NCBI RefSeq assembly: GCF_001956045.1
Contig: NZ_MRTH01000076.1
Span: forward strand, 1 to 13,865
DNA from: Paenibacillus sp. FSL H7-0331
GTDB lineage: Bacteria; Bacillota; Bacilli; Paenibacillales; NBRC-103111
Reading direction: 5' to 3'
Length of the DNA stretch: 13,865 bases
In this document: in pieces, positions 1 through 6,947 of the stretch
Layout of the letters: each line of letters opens with the position of its first letter
Position numbering within the stretch: position 1 is the stretch's first letter
Made by a program: the position numbers and the translations under genes
Notes under the pieces: generated by a model
Databases searched by the model: none
What the model saw: only the letters and a program-made list of their open reading frames with translations
What the model was told of the DNA's origin: nothing

Positions 1-85
1 CCCGTCGACAAACCCATCATACCGAGGCGCTCCTTTTTTGACAAAGCCTATTTCTTAGCACTAACAGGAATGTTTAGTTTAACGC
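1..85 (-). mobile_element. Probable remnant of an IS110-type non-coding left end
   Basis: Positions 15-72 line up without gaps with 6051-6108, which lies in the 5' non-coding end of the truncated IS110-family element. Both start with CATCATACC and both reach AGGAATG exactly 51 bases later, with scattered matches between. If the homology is real, the transposase would lie to the left of the window on the minus strand and this is its outer 5' flank. The similarity is only moderate between the two anchors. No coding sequence is visible here. Confidence 0.4.
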
Positions 86-150
86 TGTCGCGTGAGTCTA
101 ATACTTTTTTCCTCAGTCTACATCTTTTTTTTCTTAGTCTACAACTTTAT
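54..150 (+). repeat. Short direct repeats around AGTCTA, period about 20 bp
   Basis: AGTCTA occurs at 95-100, 115-120 and 136-141, each followed by A or C, a few bases and a T-rich run. A weaker relative (CTTAGCACTAAC) starts at 54. The 20-21 bp period, about two helical turns, suggests an array of protein binding sites such as transposase sites at an element end. An AT-rich 11-mer, GTTTAGTTTAA, also occurs twice nearby (72-82 and 218-228). The function is not shown by the sequence. Confidence 0.4.
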
Positions 151-252
151 TTTCTTTCGACAGAAAGAGCGATTAATCACGGTTAATGCCTTGAAAAACG
201 CCAGACTTAAAAAATAAGTTTAGTTTAAGGGAATATTTTGAAAAATGTTCCG

Positions 253-455
253 TCGGGATTGTTACAAAGTTCTTGTCACCAATCGGGAATGTTATCAAGT
301 TCTTGTCATTTCATTTTGACAAGAACTTGATAACATAAAACAAAAAAACCGCAATTTATGCGGCTTTCAATGTTACTATGTTCTTGTCACCCGACAGCAT
401 GCATGAATGATGCTCGCTCGCTCGTCAGCTGTCGGATGACAAGAACTTGATAACA
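253..455. repeat. Left array of five 19-bp repeats, transposon-end-like
   Basis: The consensus is TGTTATCAAGTTCTTGTCA. Copies are at 260-278 (+), 290-308 (+), 317-335 (inverted), 371-389 (+) and 437-455 (inverted). Copies 2 and 3 form a perfect 20-bp inverted repeat (289-308 / 317-336) with an 8-base loop. Copies 4 and 5 flank an 8-bp stem, CCGACAGC (391-398) with GCTGTCGG (428-435). The first two copies are preceded by TCGGGA. Multiple sites of about 19-22 bp close to a terminus reading TGT...ACA are typical of elements using TnsB-, TniA- or IstA-type transposases. No transposase gene of that class is present in the window. Plasmid iterons or a regulatory array are alternatives. Confidence 0.7.
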
Positions 456-579
456 CTTTCTTTTCACTACTCTTATCCCCCCTGCTGCTATTTTTATATA
501 ATAGTATTTCATTCTTACACACCCTTTTCCCCTACTTAGGGGTTATTTCGAATTGTTTCACATGGGTATCATAATGACA
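456..579. other. AT-rich spacer, no recognised feature
   Basis: There is no ORF, repeat or clear terminator between the left array and the first coding remnant. No second, oppositely oriented set of the 19-bp repeats follows 455, so a facing transposon end is not seen here. Confidence 0.5.
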
Positions 580-1085
580 TTAGACTAGCTTCTCAATATA
601 CACTTTTCCGTCTAATAGATGTATGTGATAAGATGCCTGTGAATCCGCGTGATTCCACGATATTTGAAGGGTATCGGCAGTCCATTCAGCCACTTCGAGT
701 CGACCCAAAACTTGATTGCCCTCGCAGGCATCATAATGCAGGGCTTGCACAAATATCACCTGTTGTTCCACAGGAACGGTTGTTATAAAAGATGTTCGCT
801 GCCCGCTCGGCGGATTATCTGGTGTTAATGCCGTGTATGTCGTATGGGGCAGCGAGCACCAGACATGCTGTTCCAATGTTCCTTCACGCATCTGGTAAAC
901 AAATGCAGATTCGTCCGCTATCAGCTTCCGCTTCTCCTTGAACCATTGCTGATCCAATCGGCTTAACGGATCCTCAGTTGCAGACCAAAGATCCTGAGAA
1001 TCATTGTCTTGCAGCTTACCGCTCCAATGATTCGTCCAATGAACCACGCGCGGCTCGGGGACGGTGACTTGTACAAGATCGAAAA
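580..1085 (-). pseudogene. C-terminal fragment of an unrecognised protein
   Basis: A minus-strand reading frame stays open from about 1085 to a stop at 580. The first possible start, GTG at 1045-1047, gives 155 aa, but the frame is already protein-like upstream (LFDLVQVTVPEPR), so this is probably the 3' part of a longer gene whose 5' part is lost. The product is soluble, rich in Trp, His and acidic residues, and has no signal peptide or membrane segment. Its beta-strand-like pattern near the end (YHIHLLDGKVYIEKLV) would fit a C-terminal beta domain. I do not recognise the family. At about 1080 the fragment meets an IS1182 transposase fragment running the other way, so an insertion or deletion probably removed the rest. 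Confidence 0.5.
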
Positions 1086-1340
1086 GAGGGAGCCCAGAGC
1101 AAAACCTACTCAGTGAGCATTAAATCCAACGAACACTCCGAACAGATGGCATTTCAAGAGACGGAGTACTTCAAGGCAAAATCCAAAGAACGCTACAAAA
1201 TTGAAGCAAAGAACAGCGAACTCAAACATGGACACGGGTATGATGTTGCCACATCCTCGGGTCTGCTTGGCATGCAGATGCAAGGGGCCATGGCCATATT
1301 TGCTGTTAACCTCAAACGAATATTGAAGTTAGTGGATTAG
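1080..1340 (+). pseudogene. IS1182-family transposase, C-terminal fragment
   Basis: The translation includes KTYSVSIKSNEHSEQMAFQE, then a stretch from FKAKSKERYKIEAKNSELKH to HGYDVATSS, and ends at IFAVNLKRILKLVD followed by a stop. This is the conserved C-terminal tail of IS1182-type DDE transposases (RYKIEAKN..LK..HGY..A). Full-length family members have roughly 450-550 residues, so only about the last sixth remains, including the final catalytic-region residues. The natural frame reads in from before the ATG-like starts and breaks at about 1080, against the oppositely oriented fragment at 580-1085. It cannot encode a working transposase. Confidence 0.8.
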
Positions 1341-1375
1341 GAATCCTCGGTCCATACACACGAAATAGCCCCTAA

Positions 1376-1418
1376 AAAGAAGACATCTGCCTCCAATTCT
1401 CAGACAGATGTCTTCTTT
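1376..1418. terminator. 14-bp perfect stem-loop, bidirectional terminator type
   Basis: AAAGAAGACATCTG (1376-1389) pairs perfectly with CAGATGTCTTCTTT (1405-1418) around a 15-base loop. An A-run precedes it and a T-run ends it, so it could stop transcription from both the IS1182 remnant on the left and the IS3 remnant on the right. It is probably part of an IS end. Confidence 0.65.
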
Positions 1419-1426
1419 GCTATTGA

Positions 1427-1624
1427 TTACGTGCCACGTGAAAGTAAAATGGCCAGTTCTTCAGTGGCCTCGTACTGAACAGGGGTCATCTTTTTTAATC
1501 CCCATTGATATCTGTGATGGTTGTAATATTTGATATAGCGGTCTATTTCATCTTGCAACTCTTGGAAAGAGTTGCAGCCGCGACTGTCTACATGGTCTTT
1601 CATGTGGCCAAAAAATGACGTCAC
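1427..1624 (-). pseudogene. IS3-family transposase OrfB, C-terminal fragment
   Basis: The last 65 residues read SFFGHMKDHVDSR, then ELQDEIDRYIKYYNHHRYQW and LKKMTPVQYEA. This is the signature tail of the rve integrase domain in IS3 (IS150-like) OrfB proteins, including the glutamate-region motif (normally ESFFGHLKDE), the YYN..R.Q motif and the K.MTP..Y motif. A full OrfB has about 280-300 residues, so the N-terminal three quarters and two of the three DDE acids are missing. An in-frame stop lies just upstream of the residual GTG. The other sequence joined at about 1620 is a different gene fragment. Confidence 0.85.
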
Positions 1625-2105
1625 TGGAATTCAGCCATTCCCGAATCTTATTTTGTTTATGGACCAATTCAAAAGCTGCATGTAATCTGCTGTGATCCCA
1701 CTCGGCAATGAGCTCCTCGACTTCTTTGGGAAGCATTTTGCAGAGCATGCGCATTGCTTTGTCATTATTCTTAAATGGAAGTTGAACGGTAATCATTAAG
1801 CATAGATACCATGTATCCGCGATGACTTGCGTAAAGGAAGCGTTACGTTGCAACACCACATTGGTTGGAAGAAAATAATAGAAAGCACCATTCTCTTTAT
1901 CCGAATGTGACCGGTTATAAATCGATGTATTTAATGCCTCAATATTTTCTTCACGCACAAGACAGTCCCTTGAAAACCTGTGTTGACCATACGGACTTCC
2001 AACAGGTCCTGAATATACCCCCGTCTGGAGATTGCTTGCTTTCACATCGCCATTCAACTCTTGACTCCAAGGCGCTGGTCCTCTGTTATATGTAGGATAA
2101 GTTGG
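1625..2105 (-). pseudogene. Truncated unrecognised gene, cut by the IS3 remnant
   Basis: The minus-strand frame is open from 2105 (a stop codon lies at 2106-2108) into the IS3 remnant, giving about 160 residues of protein-like sequence such as RGPAPWSQELNGDV, YGQHRFSRDCLVREENIE and IADTWYLCLMITVQLPF. No good start codon with a ribosome binding site is seen (a TTG lies at 2055-2057), and the 3' end is replaced by IS3 sequence, so both ends appear lost. From memory only, the part QLPFKNN...MLPKEVEELI...ELVHKQNKIREWL loosely recalls the N-terminal region of predicted ABC-class ATPases (PF09818). I would not rely on that. No membrane segment is obvious. Confidence 0.4.
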
Positions 2106-2453
2106 CTATTGTCAATTCTATACTTCAGCGGGGTACCCTTACACTAGAGAAACTGGAAGCTATGACCTTTGGTCGAATTTGGCGGCTTGCTCAGATATGC
2201 ACCAGTTATAGTTGTAAACGGCTTCAACTGCGCTAACTTCGTTAATCGTGGCGGACGAATCTCAGCTCCAATTCATAGCTTTAAGAATTAATTGAAACCT
2301 CAAACAGCAAGTCCCTATTTCATTTAGGAGACTTGCTGTTTTTTTGTGTTAGTTGGTCAGTCGTAGGAAAAAACTTTAGCTGAATGAAGAGGACATATCA
2401 TTTGATATCCCCCTTTATCCATCTTATTGCAATTAAATCAAACCGTTTCCATT
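2106..2453 (+). terminator. Intergenic stretch with a strong terminator at 2302-2345
   Basis: AAACAGCAAGTC (2302-2313) pairs perfectly with GACTTGCTGTTT (2330-2341), and a T-run continues to 2345. This is a classic rho-independent terminator for plus-strand transcription. No plus-strand gene is seen before it, so it probably belonged to a lost gene. A short plus frame from about 2128 to 2240 ([20 protein letters not shown] and on) is open but not recognised. Nothing else is visible in the interval. Confidence 0.7.
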
Positions 2454-4412
2454 CTATTTGAACTGGAACCAAGTTAAATTTGCAACTGTGCTTGAATCTG
2501 ACTTAACAAAAGTAACATATACCGTATGGGTTCCTACAGCTGTCCCGGCATTAAGCGAGATATTCTTGACTGACCATGTCTGCCATCCGCCTGTGCTTTC
2601 TGCCGTCCAATAACCCAGCATAGTGCCTGTAGGGCTATCCAAGTGGAATTCGATCCTTCCGCCGGAATTAGCCGATGCAACCTTCAGATCAATACTTGTT
2701 TTAGCTGTACTGCCAAAGTCTACATTTTTAAATGCTATATAGTCGCCATTGCTTCCTCCACCCACATTCAGCCCGCCATCTGTGCTGGATTCATAGGAAA
2801 GAACACCTGAGCTAAGGTTATAGCCTTCCGCTTCAAATTTCAATGTGTTGAATTTTGGTTCTGCCGCATAGCTGTTCGTATCTGTTATTTTCAAATCTGT
2901 CAAATTAGTTGCCGCAACTCCACCGACGCGAACATTGTTTAATGTAACTCCGGAGACAGTAGATGTATCACTCCAACCCTTCATTATTGAAACTTCACCT
3001 AAAGCGCGTAAATTGATATTATTAAAGACCACATTTTTGATCGGACCGGTTTTTGCAGAAAGATCAAACCATCTGGAGTGAACACCGGATCTTGGCCAGA
3101 AGCCTTCTACATCTATATTGTCAAATATGATGTTTTGTGCTGCTGGAGTTCCATAAAGATGACCTACCGCTAAAGCGCGCCAGCTCCTGTATACATAAGA
3201 GTTTTTAACAACTATGCCATCCTGAAGCTGTTTAACTCCATCTCCAACCTTGAATGCTCCGCATCTGCTCCAGGCCAAAGCATCATCCACAACAACATTT
3301 GACTGGTTTTCAGGACTTCCAGGCCAGTTTGCAGCTATATCCGTAGTTGCTACATCCCATGTCTTAAATGAGTATGTGTCATCCTCCGATACTGCTACAG
3401 TATGCTTTATGAGTACATTCTGGCTCTCTTGAATGTCTATTGCATCATTTTCATAATCAAGTTCATTGTTGTTGAAGTGCTTTGTATTCTGGAAGGTTAC
3501 GTTATTAGATCTGGTAACGATCGTAGCCCAGCCCCCGCTGTCTCTTATTGTTATGCCGTCAACCGTGAAGTTGCTGCTCTGCAAGGGCACAAGAATATTG
3601 TTCAAATAATTGTTTGTATTTCTCATATAATGGCCATTGCCGTCAATAGTCCCCCTGCCGTATATTTTAATATTGTTTGCATTTGTTTCGGTATAAATAA
3701 ACCATGTTCCATCCTTACCCAGAGAATTCTTATGAAAATGGGTAGTGTAATCGCTCGGATTTCCTGAACCCCTTATAACAGAACCACCCTCCAGATAAAC
3801 CGAAACATTGCTTTTTAAAACAAGGTTTCCGCACTTATAAACTCCGGCTGGAACGTATACTATACCGCCACCTGCTGCGTTAGCCGCATTTATGGCGTTT
3901 TGTATTGCAGTTGTAGCCATAGAGGCACCGGTACTGTCGGCACCGTATTGCGTTTTAACATTGTATATACCTGTACCGGATGAAGCCGGAACATTGGTTT
4001 CGAGAGCATCTGCCGCAATAACCAGATCCTTCAGGTTATTGATTTTAACGATAAGATATGTTGGTGATGAAAGTGTAAATGTAAGTGTATTTCCGCTCTT
4101 TGTTGCAGTGATTCCCAAAGCTTTGGGAGAAATATTATAGGTATTGATTGTCTCGCTTGCTGTTATTGTGATTGTAGTCGTACCTGAAAAAGAGAAATTA
4201 CTATAATTATAGTTTACAAATACCGCCGAAGTGTCGATTACCGGTATATTTGTAGAGTCTGCTGTTACCGTGTATTGACTGGTCGTGGTATAAATCGACG
4301 GTAATGGATAGCTTACAATTGTACCCGCCGCGCTTGCTGTCAAAGGAACGACAACTAACAGACTGGCGAGCATACAAACAATTAAACTTAATAAGCTTAA
4401 CTTTTTTAGCAT
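2454..4412 (-). CDS. Secreted beta-helix glycosidase, GH28/GH49-like, with CBM6
   Basis: This 652-residue protein starts with a Sec signal peptide (KK, hydrophobic core, cleavage near ASA-A at residue 28). Residues about 30-145 form a Thr/Ser-rich beta-sandwich-like region. About 147-520 is a right-handed parallel beta-helix: GADSTG, GGGIVYVPAGVY and repeated N-V-x-(F/I)-x-N turns. About 525-652 is a CBM6 module (FEAEGY, DYIAF, SGGRIEFHLDSPTG, GGWQTW). Candidate catalytic acids are D323/D326 (ENDAIDI) and the D344-D345 pair (SEDDT), matching the Asp triad spacing of clan GH-N (GH28 polygalacturonases, GH49 dextranases). The GH28 His and RIK motifs are not clearly kept (AVGHLYG, H418). It probably cleaves a plant or microbial polysaccharide outside the cell; the substrate is not determinable. 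The start is supported by AAAGAGGTG (4420-4428) 7 bases before ATG. An AraC-type regulator remnant lies upstream. Confidence 0.85.
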   Translation of the reverse strand: MLKKLSLLSLIVCMLASLLVVVPLTASAAGTIVSYPLPSIYTTTSQYTVTADSTNIPVIDTSAVFVNYNYSNFSFSGTTTITITASETINTYNISPKALGITATKSGNTLTFTLSSPTYLIVKINNLKDLVIAADALETNVPASSGTGIYNVKTQYGADSTGASMATTAIQNAINAANAAGGGIVYVPAGVYKCGNLVLKSNVSVYLEGGSVIRGSGNPSDYTTHFHKNSLGKDGTWFIYTETNANNIKIYGRGTIDGNGHYMRNTNNYLNNILVPLQSSNFTVDGITIRDSGGWATIVTRSNNVTFQNTKHFNNNELDYENDAIDIQESQNVLIKHTVAVSEDDTYSFKTWDVATTDIAANWPGSPENQSNVVVDDALAWSRCGAFKVGDGVKQLQDGIVVKNSYVYRSWRALAVGHLYGTPAAQNIIFDNIDVEGFWPRSGVHSRWFDLSAKTGPIKNVVFNNINLRALGEVSIMKGWSDTSTVSGVTLNNVRVGGVAATNLTDLKITDTNSYAAEPKFNTLKFEAEGYNLSSGVLSYESSTDGGLNVGGGSNGDYIAFKNVDFGSTAKTSIDLKVASANSGGRIEFHLDSPTGTMLGYWTAESTGGWQTWSVKNISLNAGTAVGTHTVYVTFVKSDSSTVANLTWFQFK

Positions 4413-4596
4413 AAATAAACACCTCTTTCATATTTTTTAGAAAACACTCTATCATCAGTCAATGATGATTTCACCAGTGATGCTCTATTACTCTTTTCAG
4501 AAAGTCGACGTATTCCTGTTCAGCTTCGGAAATGGCAGAGTAATACTAACCTTTTCTGCATCAGCAAAGTTTCCTTTTAAAGTACAGCCCCGGTTT
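4413..4596. other. Upstream region of the glycosidase gene
   Basis: It carries the ribosome binding site at 4420-4428 and a 7-bp hairpin (4451-4457 with 4463-4469, loop of 5) that may lie in the leader. Two overlapping minus-strand frames at about 4475-4590 read like protein (EAEQEYVDFLKRVIEHHW; ADAEKVSITLPFPKLN). They end in stops and have no start, so they may be scraps of older genes. No convincing -35/-10 pair was picked out. Confidence 0.35.
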
Positions 4597-4737
4597 TTGT
4601 TGCACCTTGTGCAGGATTTCTGCGTTGGTCGCTACTACTGAGCTGTATTGTTACATTTTATGCACAATCTCCCCACGGTCGCTGCTATTGATCTAGCATT
4701 GTTGCACTTCATGCACAATCTCCGCGCAAGCCGCTCC
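4597..4737. repeat. Three imperfect 51-bp tandem repeats with TGCAC/GTGCA motifs
   Basis: Units start at 4597, 4648 and 4699 with TTGTTGCACC, TTGTTACATT and TTGTTGCACT, giving an exact 51-bp period twice. Each has a TTGT(TG/TA)CA...TGCA(C/G) head about 20 bp long, then a short ATTTCTG/AATCTCC box and a GGTCGCT(A/G)CTA-type tail. The third unit is partial and diverges after the box. The region is non-coding between the glycosidase and the AraC remnant. It could be a dispersed intergenic repeat or an array of protein binding sites. Confidence 0.7.
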
Positions 4738-4836
4738 AATCATGGCACATGGCCCCACTGTTACTCCGCATTTCCGCCCTCAGCCTGCTTCCAATCTAGT
4801 GCCAGGACCAGGCTCAGAGATGTTATTAGCATACGG

Positions 4837-4906
4837 TTCATCATTGGTAGTTCATCATTGGTAGTTCATCATTGGTAGTTCATCATTGGTAGTTCATCAT
4901 TGGTAG
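4837..4906. repeat. Five perfect tandem copies of a 14-bp unit
   Basis: TTCATCATTGGTAG is repeated without change at 4837, 4851, 4865, 4879 and 4893, followed by TTCC. Perfect identity between copies suggests a young repeat that may vary in copy number by replication slippage. 14 is not a multiple of three, and no gene runs through it. Confidence 0.95.
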
Positions 4907-5072
4907 TTCCCCCTTATATATCCCTAATGTATTCGCTTACAACCTGATTATAAACGGATTGGCGCATCCGGATAAGGCGGGTAAGCCCACTTTAAGGGCA
5001 GATTTCTGCAGGAGCTTTATACAGTGAAGGGTGGCCACCTCCGCCCTGCGGACATGCCTCCCCTGCGCATTT

Positions 5073-5226
5073 TTATTCTTTTCCAAGATAATGCAGTTTG
5101 AACTCGGACGGGGTCATTCTGGTATATTTCTTGGATATCGTAATCCTTTAATAGTGAAAGCCATCGGATTATGCGGATTAATTGCATTTTGCATATATTG
5201 TAAAACATCCATTTGAAAATACTCAC
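5073..5226 (-). pseudogene. AraC-family regulator, C-terminal remnant
   Basis: On the minus strand, SKKYTRMTPSEFKLHYLGKE is followed by a stop at 5073-5075. This is the typical end of the second helix-turn-helix of AraC/XylS regulators (FSK.FKK.TGMTPSEFR). The expected preceding motif (DYDYFSKKY) is split between frames: DYD is read at about 5136-5146 in another frame, so a small deletion has shifted the frame, and a stop lies six codons upstream of SKK. Only the last 30-50 of about 270 residues can be traced. It lies upstream of the glycosidase gene in the same orientation, so it may once have controlled carbohydrate genes there. Confidence 0.7.
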
Positions 5227-5403
5227 TTCTGGCTTAATTTCCTTATTTCAATAAGAAGAAACCTAGTTATTGTAGCGTAGTAGCAGCGCTCGCTCTTCAT
5301 CCCCCTCTTCTATCTATGAAATAATAAAGTATTATTTTCTTGGTGCATGCAGTTCAGTTAAAAGAAAAAAGAGGCTGTCCCAAAAGTAAACTTGGAGACA
5401 CCT
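5227..5403. other. Non-coding spacer with an IS-end-like motif
   Basis: No gene is visible. GAGGCTGTCCCAAAAGT at 5370-5386 resembles terminal inverted repeats common to several IS groups (for example IS1182-like), oriented with the element running to the right. It may be the outer end of a decayed IS that cut the IS110 gene. The family assignment is from general knowledge and is uncertain. Confidence 0.35.
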
Positions 5404-5988
5404 TCAGGAACAAAATAAAATGACATTTGAAAAAACCAAGGAGCTATGCGGCCTGTTCTCGCCACACACACACTTATGAACCCGGCCTTGCACCACTCGT
5501 AGGTCAGTCGACAGATGATCGCGAATTTTCATCGCTTCCCTCAGTTCGGCATATTTGCCGTGGAGAAGATTAGGTATGGCGTATCTCCCATCTTTGATAA
5601 GTTGTGCGATGACTCTGGCATCTTTAATGTCGTTCTTGGTCGGTGAGTTGTCGTCTAATTCTTTGCTTTTCTTCACGTGCAGTGGATTAACTACACCACA
5701 TAATACTTGTTGTTCTCCCAGGTAATATGCGAGGTTCAACCAGTAATGGCCGGTGGGTTCCATGCCAACTATGGTGTCCTTGAACCCTTGCTCCGTCGCA
5801 ATCTTCCGGAACCATCTAACAAACAATTTAAAGCCTTCTCGGTTATTCTCAAACGTAAATGGCCTCCCGATCTCGACTCCGCGGTAGTCTTGGGCCCTTG
5901 CCACATGTTTGAATTTTGCGATGTCGACTCCGACAATTAAGGTAGAAGTAGTGATTTGATTAATACGCTCATTTTGAGTAGAATTCAT
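5404..5988 (-). pseudogene. IS110-family transposase, truncated after N-terminal DEDD domain
   Basis: The frame starts at ATG 5986-5988 behind AAGGAGA. It shows the RuvC-like DEDD domain of IS110 recombinases: D22 in IVGVDIAKFKH, E77 in GMEPTGHYW, and D120/D123 in KNDIKDARV. Homology stops around residue 169 (RVVQGR, about 5482). The remaining 25 codons up to the stop at 5404 look foreign. A full protein has about 400 residues with a C-terminal Tnp domain carrying the catalytic serine, which is absent, so this copy is inactive. Its sequence differs clearly from the intact IS110 protein at 7182-8384, so it is a separate element. Its 5' non-coding end is preserved at 5989-6185. Confidence 0.85.
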
Positions 5989-5998
5989 CTTGTAGTCT

Positions 5999-6185
5999 CC
6001 TTAGTTTTGTTTTTGGATCCGGTAGCTGGCGAGCATCTGGGACCCAAGAACATCATACCAAGGAGTCTTTTTATTTCTCAAATCTCATATTTCCTCATTA
6101 TAGGAATGCTGCCCGTTACTTCAACAGATAACAGCAACCGATCGTGTGCGGTTGCCGTTATGTCGTGATTGAATTATCGTCTCCC
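5999..6185 (-). ncRNA. Candidate bridge-RNA region of the truncated IS110 element
   Basis: IS110-group elements are known to encode a structured guide (bridge) RNA in the non-coding end 5' of the transposase. This region occupies that position. It contains a 13-bp stem (6128-6140 with 6149-6161, one G-U pair, 8-base loop) and the GGGTCCCAGATGC...GCTACCGGATCC region (6018-6048) nearer the ATG. Boundaries, promoter and guide loops cannot be fixed by eye. Confidence 0.3.
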
Positions 6186-6359
6186 GTTAGGAGCGTAACA
6201 ACATAATGCCGATTGCGGAGCAATAATGATACCTATGTTTCCCAACATTCTCGACTCAAGAAAAAATATATTAGCTTATCTCTTAATTCGGGTTCCTTCT
6301 CGATGGAAACATCGGTTGGAGCGCTAGTTGAACATGAACGTTATTTCAGAAGCGTTCAA
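6186..6359. repeat. Spacer with a 10-bp inverted repeat at 6324-6363
   Basis: CTAGTTGAAC (6324-6333) pairs with GTTCAACTAG (6354-6363) around 20 bases. It overlaps the stop codon of the TPR-like gene on the minus strand and may end its transcript, although no strong T-run follows. Nothing else is recognised in the interval. Confidence 0.4.
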
Positions 6360-6740
6360 CTAGTCATATTGTGAGTACAGCGCAAGCATATCATCAGCAC
6401 AGCCAGCTAAGATAGTATTTGCTTGTTCAGCATGGTTTACTGCCTCAGCGTAAAGTTGTAGATTAAAACTAACAGAAGCCATTATTAAATGCCATTCATG
6501 GTCCGTCATTCCCTTATCAGAAACAGTTTGCAGCAACCCGTATGCTTGCTCAAATGGATTGATCTGGTCAGAATAATCTTGCAGATAATTCAGTGCCCTT
6601 GCAAATGCTAAAATCATTTCATATGACCACTGTTCCTGAGGGTACTGCTGCAGGATTGATTTTATTTCATTATAATTATCTACAAGCTTCATTATATCCA
6701 TCTCTGCCTCAAGATCGTTTATATACTGTATGTCAATCAT
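6360..6740 (-). CDS. Small TPR-like hypothetical protein (126 aa)
   Basis: An all-helical, acidic, soluble protein of 126 residues. Two helix pairs resemble tetratricopeptide repeats: YEMILAFARALNYLQDYSD (about 40-58) and WHLIMASVSFNLQLYAEAVN (about 83-102), with the small/aromatic spacing of TPRs. Such proteins act as protein-protein adaptors. The family is close in style to short TPR proteins (often N-terminal parts of longer ones) whose role is unknown. The start is well supported: AGAGGTGA precedes ATG by about 7 bases. It may be a truncated version of a longer TPR protein, as the stop falls within a palindrome next to IS110 debris. It has no operon partner. Confidence 0.65.
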   Translation of the reverse strand: MIDIQYINDLEAEMDIMKLVDNYNEIKSILQQYPQEQWSYEMILAFARALNYLQDYSDQINPFEQAYGLLQTVSDKGMTDHEWHLIMASVSFNLQLYAEAVNHAEQANTILAGCADDMLALYSQYD

Positions 6741-6947
6741 TCAGCTTCACCTCTCTGGCTACAGTCATACTAACATACTAAATGGCATTCCATTCCGTTC
6801 TTTTTACCGGATTTAAGTGAACCACTAAGAAGTACAAGCACCATGCTACTCCCTTGCTATTTCATGTGCCAATTTTACCAATTACTGATGCACGATGTAA
6901 AAGAGGATTTCGTCCTATTTTTTTGCTATCCTGCCCGATCGTATTAT
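6741..6947. other. Spacer between the TPR-like gene and the IS110 element
   Basis: It holds the ribosome binding site of the TPR-like gene. A weak hairpin with a T-run lies near 6903-6923 (AGGA...TCCT then TTTTTTT). The left boundary of the IS110 element probably falls within about 6880-6945 but has no terminal inverted repeat to mark it, as expected for this family. Confidence 0.35.

Noticed and set aside
260..455. CRISPR array
   Set aside because: Repeats are few, diverged, in both orientations and unequally spaced, and there are no cas genes, so the pattern fits binding sites at an element end.
536..1375. Inverted pair TTAGGGGTTATTTCG (536-550) and CGAAATAGCCCCTAA (1361-1375), like the ends of an 840-bp element
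   Set aside because: 14 of 15 bases match, but a pair of this quality is expected by chance a few times in 14 kb of this composition, and the enclosed segment contains two unrelated fragments with a junction.
3250..4140. Plus-strand ORFs inside the glycosidase gene
   Set aside because: They are antisense shadows of a long, fully supported gene.
4648..4878. Plus-strand ORF of 76 codons
   Set aside because: It is a translation of the 51-bp and 14-bp tandem repeats and has no protein-like features or start signal.
6770..6844. 24-codon minus-strand ORF (MVLVLLSGSLKSG...) with AAGGGAG upstream
   Set aside because: Its start recalls flavin reductase N-termini and the ribosome binding site is fair, but it is too short to separate from chance or a leader scrap.
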